Below, piece by piece: positions 1-6,260 of a stretch of DNA of 8,524 bases. The stretch is taken from NCBI GenBank assembly GCA_023301405.1, contig JALZUX010000296.1, positions 1-8,524 on the forward strand, in the 5' to 3' direction. Source of the stretch: Granulosicoccaceae bacterium. Its GTDB lineage: Bacteria > Pseudomonadota > Gammaproteobacteria > Granulosicoccales > Granulosicoccaceae. How positions within the stretch are numbered: the first letter of the stretch is position 1; every line of letters begins with the position of its first letter. The notes below the pieces were generated by a model. It saw nothing but the letters and a program-made list of their open reading frames with translations. It did not search any database and had not been told where the DNA came from. The position numbers were made by a program, and so were the translations under genes.

Positions 1-3000
1 CTCGAATGAGTAGAACACATCGACAGCCTTTTCGAGGCCTTGGGTGGTTTCAAGGAATAGCTTGTCCGCCAGGTCATAGCGTAAAAAAAGTGTATTCACG
101 GAGTTGAATACTCCAACGCCATACCTGACGAGCAAACGATTGTTTAACCGACCACTCAGCATCACTTGGGTATCATCTCCTGTGCCGCTTGCGCTTAGTG
201 CAAAGTCGTCGATACCAAGATTCTTTGCCATATTTTTCGACAGTGTCTGGCCATTTGATATGCCCATCAGCAACGCAGCCTTTGCCAATAACTGGCTTTC
301 ATCTGTTTTGGTTTCATTACTGAATTTTAGTTGCCGTCCCAATACAATGTAAGAAAGAATTTCCTCTTCTGGCATTTGTGGGTCTGAAAATAGAGTGGTG
401 GAAGGGTTTTGTAATGATCCGTCAATGCGCAGGCCAACTATGCTGTCACCGATTTCGCGCACAGCCTCCACTGAGATAATGGCTAGCTCAAGTGGCCCGA
501 CAAAATTAATACGGCCATTATTTATACGTAGATTTTGTCCGTATGACCGATAAGTGCCAGCGTCAACCAACATGGCGCCGAGTAGTTCCGGGGTTCTGTC
601 TGGCGCAATTTTCACGGTGAAATCGCCCCTTAGGTCTGCGCTGAGTCCGTAACCATCAAAGTGCACGTCGCGACCTAGCACGACGTCAATGTGACTTGTT
701 ATATTGTGCTGTATTTTGTTGCTACTATCAGGTGTTGTCTCTTCAGAATCAGTGATGATTACATCCCTTGATAAGGGTATGCCGCGGCCTCCGAAGTTGT
801 TAACTTTTATATTTGCCTTGGGCACGGTTATCTTGCCGCCGATGGTAATGCCATTTGGATTAAGCTTGATATCCAGTTCGGGTGATATTACAGCGTTTTC
901 TAGGTAGTCGTGGTGTAGCGGGATTTTGTCAGCTTTGATGTGTATATCTGACTCCCAGCTTTGCCCCGTTAGCTTGCCATTGCCTAGTAACAGAACATCA
1001 CGACCACCTGCTTTTCCGTGGCCTGCTACCTCTGCTGTATCTCCGTCGAGAGAAAGATTAAGTGCTACATCAGTGAGATCAAGCGGTAGTACCGGAGAGG
1101 CAATTGAAGCGTCAGTGACTTTTATTTCGCCGCTGAATTCCGGTGTAGATAAACTGCCACCAAAAATGCCGTTTGCATCAACGGTACCTTCAAGTGTATT
1201 GAACTGGGGGACATAGCTTTTTAACCACGTCAATTGCGCACCCGAGAGCGTAAGTGAGCCATTGAGAGGGTAGGTGTCGTTAGCAGTATTTATCTCAACG
1301 TTCGCGTCCAGGTGGCCAAGGCCCTCAGCGTCGAGATTCAATGTGGTGTGGATCTGATTGTTGTCGGTTATGGTATTTATATCAACATTGGTGAAATCAA
1401 GCTTGTAGCGTTCCTGAGTTTTCGGGTTTGTTATCGACAGGATGGCGTTATCTACTTGTGTGTCTACATTGATTGAGGGTCGTGTATCAGGGCCCCACTT
1501 TAATAAGCCATTAGATCGCAGGTAGCCCGCTGCGGTAAGGTTAGCGGGTATGAACTCTTCAATAGTCTGTAGGTTCAGGCCATCTACAGAAAAATTAACG
1601 ACACCGTTTTTGCCTAGCAGTGAAGATTCAAGCACGCAGGCAGATGCCAGATTCAGGCTCCAGCAGTGAGGCTGCATTGCCATTGTTTGGCGGTCATGTA
1701 TCCACGTTGTGGCGAAGGGGGTGTCAAGCCAAAATGCGTACTCGTCAAGGGTGCCGTTTGCTTGTTTAACAGTGCCTGTCCAATTGTTGAATTCATCAAG
1801 AGAGCCAACGACTTTTAATTGTTCAAGAGAAACTGGTGGGCTGTTTAAATTAGCCCGGACAAAGTGATTGTCACGTGAGCCGTTTATTTTTATCGTGCTG
1901 TCTAGTACTTCGCGATCATTGGTGATGAATTTCTCAGCTGCAATTTTTATCTCGCTGTCGTCTTCCCCCATCGCCCGCAGGATGCCTTCGAATTTTGTGT
2001 TTACGAATGAGATGTCTTGATACTGCAGTGAGGAGGAGCTGGCGCTTCCTTCAACTGTTGGCTTTAAAATGTCGCCACTAACAGAGACACTGCCGTTTAA
2101 GTTGCCTTTTAATTCTGGTACGAAGTCTTCTGGTGAATTAAGAGAAAAATACAGTGAAAGATCGCTTTCTTCATCAATTTTTCCGTTAGCGGTTAACGTA
2201 TTGTGTAAGCTTCTGGTCTCAATGCCAGTTAGAAAGTAAGCGCCCTCTGCACTTTTTGAAGCGTTTCCGATGATCGTGAATTGGTGGTCTTGAAACTTAC
2301 CGGTAGTGTTTATATCCGTTAAGTTTAATTGTGTAAGGTCATTATTATTTCTGCCACTCAGTATAGCGGAGCCTTCTATGGTGCCATCAAGCATCGGCCA
2401 GTACATTCCCGGTTTAAGAGTGCTTGCGTCAAGTTCTGCTTGCCACGAAAGTCCATTCCGCCATTTGAATACGCCTTTCGCATCAATTACTCCGTCAAGA
2501 GTATGTAACTGTAAAGGGTTGAACGTAGCTCTTTTAGAATTAATGGATCCTTCTATTTTGGCTTTTGCTGATGGAATAATAGTACCATGTATCGTGGAAG
2601 TTCCAGCTAGATTGTAGTCTGGCCAGAAGCCGGTTAATTTCAGTTCTCCGTTGTCAACGAATACTTCTGGGTTGTCAGAGGTGCCAAGCCATTCTGTCGT
2701 GTCCCATGTGATATCGAGGCTTGCGGGAAAATCACGGGTGAGCACTGAAAGGCCGCCTGTGATATTGACTGGGTAAGGGGCAGAGAAATTAAGTCCGATC
2801 TCCATATCCAGCAGGTCACCGCTGACGTTAAGGTCGGTTTCAACTGGTACCGATAATAGTTCAGCGATGTTGTTAACGTGGCCACTGAGTTCGATCGGAT
2901 AATTATCTTCAAGGCGTAAAACCCCACTAGTATTAGCGTGGATTAATTCCCAATCAAAGCTTAGAGATTCCGCCTGCAATATTGCGTTTTGAAGTGAGCC

Positions 3001-3477
3001 GGTAAAAACGATATTGGTGAGTACGGTTGGCTCGGGGGCACCATTTTCAATGATTAGCTTGTCAATATGTATTGAGTCAGAAGCAATCGGAAAAGGCAGT
3101 TTGATCGGGCTCAGAACGATCGGGTTGGTCGGCTCTTTTGCCGGTGCCACTACGATTTCAACTTCGCCTATAGTGGCTGAATTGAGGCACAGTTTGCCGC
3201 TTCGCCAGCAGGTGAGGTTCCAGTCTACGTCCAGATCAGTAGCGGTGATTTGAGTCTTGTTTTTCAGGTTCCATTGAAGATCATCAAGAACAATACCCTG
3301 CGCCAGGCTACCCGATTTAAATGTATAGCTAAGACCTGCCATGCGATGTTGCAAAGCACTGAGTGAAGTGCTGGTCCCGCTTGTGGTGAATAGGCTCCAG
3401 CCTATGACAACGCTGCACAAGAGTGCAGCTAGCAATGCAATGAATAACGTTGCTTTGACGGCAATGGAAGCTTTCAC
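1..3477 (-). CDS. tamB: TamB: inner-membrane-anchored translocation and assembly module subunit (3' end cut by window edge)
   Basis: The frame is open without a stop from GTG at 3477 to base 1, giving 1159 codons. Residues 1-8 are short and basic, about 9-30 form one hydrophobic signal-anchor helix, and the rest is a long periplasmic chain of repetitive beta-rich segments. Family-like landmarks are SGSLAQGIVLDDLQW (55-69), a CW..GKLCL element with Cys90 and Cys97, an HCW...C element with Cys605 and Cys614, and a C-terminal DUF490/TamB domain. That domain includes EEEILSYIVLGRQL and RYGVGVFNSVNTLFLRYDL, and the last visible residues are VDVFYSFE. Relatives commonly end in FEF, so probably only one residue and the stop are missing. 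E. coli TamB is about 1259 residues, so this one is somewhat short but complete in plan. TamB is known to bridge the inner membrane and the TamA barrel, with roles in outer-membrane protein assembly and phospholipid transport. GTG was chosen because it overlaps the tamA stop as GTGA. No Shine-Dalgarno is visible, so translation is probably coupled to tamA. Confidence 0.95.
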   Translation of the reverse strand, partial: MKASIAVKATLFIALLAALLCSVVIGWSLFTTSGTSTSLSALQHRMAGLSYTFKSGSLAQGIVLDDLQWNLKNKTQITATDLDVDWNLTCWRSGKLCLNSATIGEVEIVVAPAKEPTNPIVLSPIKLPFPIASDSIHIDKLIIENGAPEPTVLTNIVFTGSLQNAILQAESLSFDWELIHANTSGVLRLEDNYPIELSGHVNNIAELLSVPVETDLNVSGDLLDMEIGLNFSAPYPVNITGGLSVLTRDFPASLDITWDTTEWLGTSDNPEVFVDNGELKLTGFWPDYNLAGTSTIHGTIIPSAKAKIEGSINSKRATFNPLQLHTLDGVIDAKGVFKWRNGLSWQAELDASTLKPGMYWPMLDGTIEGSAILSGRNNNDLTQLNLTDINTTGKFQDHQFTIIGNASKSAEGAYFLTGIETRSLHNTLTANGKIDEESDLSLYFSLNSPEDFVPELKGNLNGSVSVSGDILKPTVEGSASSSSLQYQDISFVNTKFEGILRAMGEDDSEIKIAAEKFITNDREVLDSTIKINGSRDNHFVRANLNSPPVSLEQLKVVGSLDEFNNWTGTVKQANGTLDEYAFWLDTPFATTWIHDRQTMAMQPHCWSLNLASACVLESSLLGKNGVVNFSVDGLNLQTIEEFIPANLTAAGYLRSNGLLKWGPDTRPSINVDTQVDNAILSITNPKTQERYKLDFTNVDINTITDNNQIHTTLNLDAEGLGHLDANVEINTANDTYPLNGSLTLSGAQLTWLKSYVPQFNTLEGTVDANGIFGGSLSTPEFSGEIKVTDASIASPVLPLDLTDVALNLSLDGDTAEVAGHGKAGGRDVLLLGNGKLTGQSWESDIHIKADKIPLHHDYLENAVISPELDIKLNPNGITIGGKITVPKANIKVNNFGGRGIPLSRDVIITDSEETTPDSSNKIQHNITSHIDVVLGRDVHFDGYGLSADLRGDFTVKIAPDRTPELLGAMLVDAGTYRSYGQNLRINNGRINFVGPLELAIISVEAVREIGDSIVGLRIDGSLQNPSTTLFSDPQMPEEEILSYIVLGRQLKFSNETKTDESQLLAKAALLMGISNGQTLSKNMAKNLGIDDFALSASGTGDDTQVMLSGRLNNRLLVRYGVGVFNSVNTLFLRYDLADKLFLETTQGLEKAVDVFYSFE

Positions 3478-5249
3478 AATTGCGGACCAATGGCTAGATG
3501 CAGACGTACAGGATTGCTTTCTTCACTGACGCCGATACCCACATCGACCCGCAGTGGGCCTACAGGGGATAGCCATCGAAGGCCTGCGCCAACCCCCACT
3601 TTGTATGGAGCACTCCCATCATTGAATGCGCGGCCGGTATCAATGAATCCTGCTAGTGCCCAACGGTCGCGTATATAGAAATTGTATTCGGCAGAGAGGG
3701 TTGTCAGGAACTTACCGCCAGTGGCTTCACCGTCGCTATTGCGTGGTGAAATTGACTGATAATCAAATCCTCTGACGCTGTTGTCTCCGCCGGCAAAAAA
3801 ACGGTGAGAAATGGGAACCCGCGCAAAGCTATCAGATTTCAGAAACCCCAGATCAAGTCGGGTGATCAGGTAGTGCTTTCGATTCCAGGACTTAAGCTTT
3901 TTAGCTGATGCTGTTGCCTGAAACATGTTGATGTCTGATAGAAATTTTCTACTTCCCCCCAATAGTTTGACTGATTGAAACGACCCTATGTGTGGCTTTA
4001 ATCCACCGCTGGATACTGTTCGGGAAAAACCAATACCGGGTAACAGCAAGTTTATTCGATCATCTCTATCGTCAGTATTTTCATTTTGCCACCGAAGAAA
4101 TATATCTCGATACCAGTTGTGCTTAGTAAGTCTGTGGTCGCTAACGTTCATGGTCCGTAGTTGAGAGAAGGTATCATCTGTGCGATGGTTTAGTATTCCA
4201 ATATTAATAGAGTACTCACCAGTGCTGGGTGATCGGCGATGGGGAATTTGATAACTGGCAGAGACTTCTTGTCGCAACTTTGAAATACTGGCATCACCTT
4301 TTAAAATATGCCCTTTGTCATTATGGTGTGGTCGTAGCCAGTTTCCCTTCACCCTCAGTCCGGTGTCTGTGGCAAAGCCTACCCCAAGGCTTATCACATT
4401 TTCACTGGCTGGCTCTAGCTCGACATGTAGTGGGATCGATGACCCTTCAATAAGATCGGTTTCCGGTTTCACTCGCACAAATGAAAAGTAGCCACTGTTT
4501 TGTAGATTCTGGGTTAGCTTAAGAGCGTGTGATGCCTGAAAGGGAATGCCTTTCTCAAATGGCTGCCACCTTTCTAAAAAGTCATCACTAAAAAGGTCTG
4601 TAATGTAGTTAACTTTGCTAATGTTGAAACGAGGTCCGGAATCGAACTCGATAAATATTTTTGCTGAGGATTCTTTGCGAGACACCAACACTTGCGATCG
4701 GGTGAACTTGGCGTTAAAAAAGCCTAGATTTCTTGCAGTGCTGTGAAGCAGATCTTTGGTGCGTTCGTAATTACCGTGATTGAAAATCTGCCTCTCTCTG
4801 ATGGGCAATGATTGCAGCAGCGTCTGAAATTCGGTATTGCTTGTCGCCGCTCCAGTGACATCGAGTGAGACATTGCTGATGACTGTAGGCTTTCCCTTAT
4901 TGATTTTCATTTCAATGATGGTCGAGCTTTTATAGCTTGAGTGCTTCACGGTTGCACTTGCATCGTAATAGCCTAGGGCTCGCAGGCTTTTTTTTGTATC
5001 ATCAACCATTTGGTCAATCTGATCTGACAACCGTGGCAGGTCTTGGCTATCGGGTTTTGTGATATAGGCCTTCACTTGGCGTTCCAAGTCATTGTTTACA
5101 CCAACTATGATGAGGCTGACGGTGTGATCGCTGACAGCGGTGCTGTTGCTATGACCAAGAGTGGCTACCAGAAAAATACCAATGATTGCCACACAATGGC
5201 AAAGACGAAGGCTCTGAAGTGGCCGGAATTGTGAAGAAGATGGGGACAA
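3474..5249 (-). CDS. tamA: TamA: outer-membrane Omp85-family barrel of the translocation and assembly module
   Basis: The 591-residue product matches the family in length (E. coli TamA 577). Residues 1-40 form a signal-peptide-like segment with a hydrophobic core at about 20-32. Three POTRA domains follow at roughly 42-118, 122-203 and 206-278, then a 16-strand Omp85 barrel from about 284 to 591. The Omp85 loop-6 signature RFFAGGDNSVRGF lies at 483-495, with the VRGF motif at 492-495. The C-terminus, RLHLAIGPQL, resembles the E. coli TamA ending, which lacks a terminal aromatic residue. TamA works with TamB in outer-membrane biogenesis, and tamB directly follows with a 4-nt overlap. The start is TTG at 5249: the in-frame stop TAA lies only two codons upstream, and the first internal Met is residue 81. 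GTG at residue 20 is the only other early option, and it would remove the basic n-region of the signal peptide. No good Shine-Dalgarno is seen. The family call is firm; the exact start is less so. Confidence 0.95.
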   Translation of the reverse strand: MSPSSSQFRPLQSLRLCHCVAIIGIFLVATLGHSNSTAVSDHTVSLIIVGVNNDLERQVKAYITKPDSQDLPRLSDQIDQMVDDTKKSLRALGYYDASATVKHSSYKSSTIIEMKINKGKPTVISNVSLDVTGAATSNTEFQTLLQSLPIRERQIFNHGNYERTKDLLHSTARNLGFFNAKFTRSQVLVSRKESSAKIFIEFDSGPRFNISKVNYITDLFSDDFLERWQPFEKGIPFQASHALKLTQNLQNSGYFSFVRVKPETDLIEGSSIPLHVELEPASENVISLGVGFATDTGLRVKGNWLRPHHNDKGHILKGDASISKLRQEVSASYQIPHRRSPSTGEYSINIGILNHRTDDTFSQLRTMNVSDHRLTKHNWYRDIFLRWQNENTDDRDDRINLLLPGIGFSRTVSSGGLKPHIGSFQSVKLLGGSRKFLSDINMFQATASAKKLKSWNRKHYLITRLDLGFLKSDSFARVPISHRFFAGGDNSVRGFDYQSISPRNSDGEATGGKFLTTLSAEYNFYIRDRWALAGFIDTGRAFNDGSAPYKVGVGAGLRWLSPVGPLRVDVGIGVSEESNPVRLHLAIGPQL

Positions 5250-5334
5250 CTTGATTTAGGATCGCTAATAGTAATGACACCAAGTTATTGCATCTAATGT
5301 GCCTTTGAATAAGCGGGTGTGCGTTGTTCGGTTC

Positions 5335-5363
5335 ATTACTGGTGGGGGTTAAATTCTTGTAAA
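5335..5363 (-). promoter_or_regulatory. Candidate sigma70 promoter for tamA-tamB
   Basis: On the minus strand, TTTACA (5363-5358) and AGTAAT (5340-5335) are separated by exactly 17 bp, which resembles -35 and -10 boxes (4 of 6 matches in the -10). It would give a leader of about 80 nt before the tamA TTG. The call rests on consensus likeness alone; such matches also occur by chance in AT-rich spacers. Confidence 0.25.
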
Positions 5364-5383
5364 AAAATGTGAATAGATTTACA

Positions 5384-5503
5384 GGCCAAAAGTGAACGAA
5401 TCGTGCAGGGTTTTTGATCGTGGTTGAAGTTCTTTTTTAACGAAATTGATCGTAATAGTTGGCCAAAAGTCCGCCCGCTGTAGGTCATTGTTGCCAAATA
5501 GCC
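5384..5503. repeat. Dispersed short direct repeats, GGCCAAAAGT type
   Basis: GGCCAAAAGT occurs exactly at 5384-5393 and 5461-5470. A degraded third copy, TGCCAAATAGCC, lies at 5492-5503. The last two start 31 bp apart, close to three helical turns, which would suit a protein binding the same face of the DNA. The 5461 copy read on the minus strand is GCGGACTTTTGGCC, partly resembling GCGGACAACTTGG at 5647-5659. Binding-site function is inference. Confidence 0.4.
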
Positions 5504-5605
5504 GCTTTGGTGGTTATTCTGAAAAAAAGGGCGTAGCGAGGCTGTAAATTTTGAGTCAAAGCTGTTGCTCAGCAGGCAAACAGTCGATCAGGATTAATTA
5601 TTCAA

Positions 5606-5658
5606 ACAGGTGCGGAACTTGACGCATTTAAAATCGTCCGACAGGTGCGGACAACTTG
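5606..5658 (+). repeat. Paired direct repeat with embedded dyad upstream of the thioredoxin-like gene
   Basis: ACAGGTGCGGAACTTG (5606-5621) recurs as ACAGGTGCGGACAACTTG (5641-5658), identical except for a 2-bp insertion and offset by 35 bp. The second copy also forms an inverted repeat, GTCCG (5636-5640) with CGGAC (5648-5652) around a 7-nt loop. A -10-like TAAAAT lies between the copies at 5629-5634. A tandem operator for a dimeric regulator is a reasonable reading, perhaps of AraC type, but this is not proven from sequence. Confidence 0.45.
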
Positions 5659-5670
5659 GAGCTCCTTTTG
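5658..5670 (+). promoter_or_regulatory. Shine-Dalgarno-like GGAG supporting an alternative TTG start
   Basis: GGAG (5658-5661) lies 6 nt before an in-frame TTG (5668-5670), 15 codons upstream of the preferred ATG at 5713. The ATG itself has only poor ribosome-binding sequence. Using the TTG would add 15 residues to the n-region of the signal peptide and give a 177-residue precursor; the mature protein would be unchanged. The GGAG is also part of the palindrome GGAGCTCC, so it may be fortuitous. Confidence 0.3.
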
Positions 5671-5712
5671 CAAAATATACATTTGTTAGCTAGAAAATAC
5701 GATGGTAAGTTC

Positions 5713-6201
5713 ATGAAAGTACTGGTAATAATGCTAGTGTCCAGTTTTATGTTTCTGGCAAGTCCGGCACGGGCCGGCATGGAATTACAGGAGCTGAATG
5801 GTGATGTAGTTGATCTTGATGATTACAGGGGAGACGGAAAGTGGTTACTGGTGATGCTCTGGGCTACCACCTGCCATATCTGTGAACTTCAGAAGCCTGA
5901 TATTTCAGCATTTCACGACAAGCACAAAGATAAGGATGCTCAGGTGCTGGGAATAGCAATTGATGGCTTCGAAGAGCTTGCCGCGATTCGCTCAAATATG
6001 GAACACAACAAAACGAGTTTTCCGAGTCTTATCGGTAATATTGCGATAGTTGCTTCTCACTATCAGAATATGACTGAGGAAAGCTTGCGGGGAACCCCGA
6101 CTTATTTGTTGTTTGATCGACAAGGTGAGCTAGTGGGTAACAACCCGGGACCACTGAGTGTTGAAGCGATCGAAAAATTTATCAGTAGGAAATCTGGCTG
6201 A
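5713..6201 (+). CDS. Periplasmic TlpA/ResA-like thioredoxin-fold thiol-disulfide oxidoreductase
   Basis: The 162-residue precursor starts with a textbook signal peptide, MKVLVIMLVSSFMFLASPARA, with cleavage expected after ARA at residue 21. The mature domain has the thioredoxin active site in WATTCHIC (CxxC at Cys54-Cys57) and the conserved cis-proline segment GTPTYLLFD with Pro129. FDRQGELVGNNPGPL gives the typical last strands. This order and length fit the TlpA/ResA-like (AhpC/TSA-Redoxin) family, whose members reduce or exchange disulfides on periplasmic substrates, often in cytochrome c or oxidase maturation. The substrate here is unknown. The gene diverges from tamA and converges on the TPR protein gene, so it appears monocistronic. 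ATG 5713 was chosen because it begins exactly at the signal peptide; TTG 5668 and TTG 5656 are in-frame alternatives. A repeat pair at 5606-5658 may control it. The fold is firm, the physiological role open. Confidence 0.9.
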   Translation: MKVLVIMLVSSFMFLASPARAGMELQELNGDVVDLDDYRGDGKWLLVMLWATTCHICELQKPDISAFHDKHKDKDAQVLGIAIDGFEELAAIRSNMEHNKTSFPSLIGNIAIVASHYQNMTEESLRGTPTYLLFDRQGELVGNNPGPLSVEAIEKFISRKSG

Positions 6202-6226
6202 TATAGATATATAGATATTAAATTGA

Positions 6227-6255
6227 CTGAGCGGTAGGTTTTAAATACCGCTCAG
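6227..6255. terminator. Inverted repeat, probable bidirectional terminator between convergent genes
   Basis: CTGAGCGGTA (6227-6236) and TACCGCTCAG (6246-6255) form a perfect 10-bp stem with a 9-nt loop. The hairpin sits 25 nt after the stop of the thioredoxin-like gene and 5 nt beyond the stop of the opposing 500-residue protein gene. Runs of T are short on both sides (ATTT), so it is not a classic strong intrinsic terminator. Its position between convergent stops still makes termination or 3'-end protection of both mRNAs the likely role. The 6201-6220 flank is an AT-only-rich GATATA repeat. Confidence 0.7.
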
Positions 6256-6260
6256 CACAT

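Larger units (their letters stand above)
5250..5712. other. Divergent intergenic region between tamA and the thioredoxin-like gene
   Basis: This 463-bp spacer separates two genes that point away from each other, so it should carry both promoters. I see no credible small gene, RNA gene or strong terminator. It holds an AT-rich stretch (about 5351-5380), several copies of GGCCAAAAGT-like sequence (5384-5503), a pair of near-identical GGTGCGGA repeats (5606-5658) with a short dyad, and the palindrome GGAGCTCC (5658-5665). The density of short repeats suggests transcription factor binding, but no regulator gene is present in the window. Confidence 0.7.

Noticed and set aside
104..3529. Several plus-strand frames of 62-103 codons, and a 95-codon minus-strand frame at 2640-2927, inside tamB
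   Set aside because: They lie wholly or almost wholly within a continuous minus-strand reading frame with clear TamB features from end to end, so they are shadows in other frames.
3490..5234. Plus-strand frames opposite tamA
   Set aside because: They are antisense to a well-supported Omp85 barrel gene and show no ribosome-binding sites or protein-like features.
5606..5658. CRISPR-like repeat spacing (two repeats 35 bp apart)
   Set aside because: There are only two imperfect copies, the repeat is short and no cas gene is near, so an operator-type repeat is far more likely.
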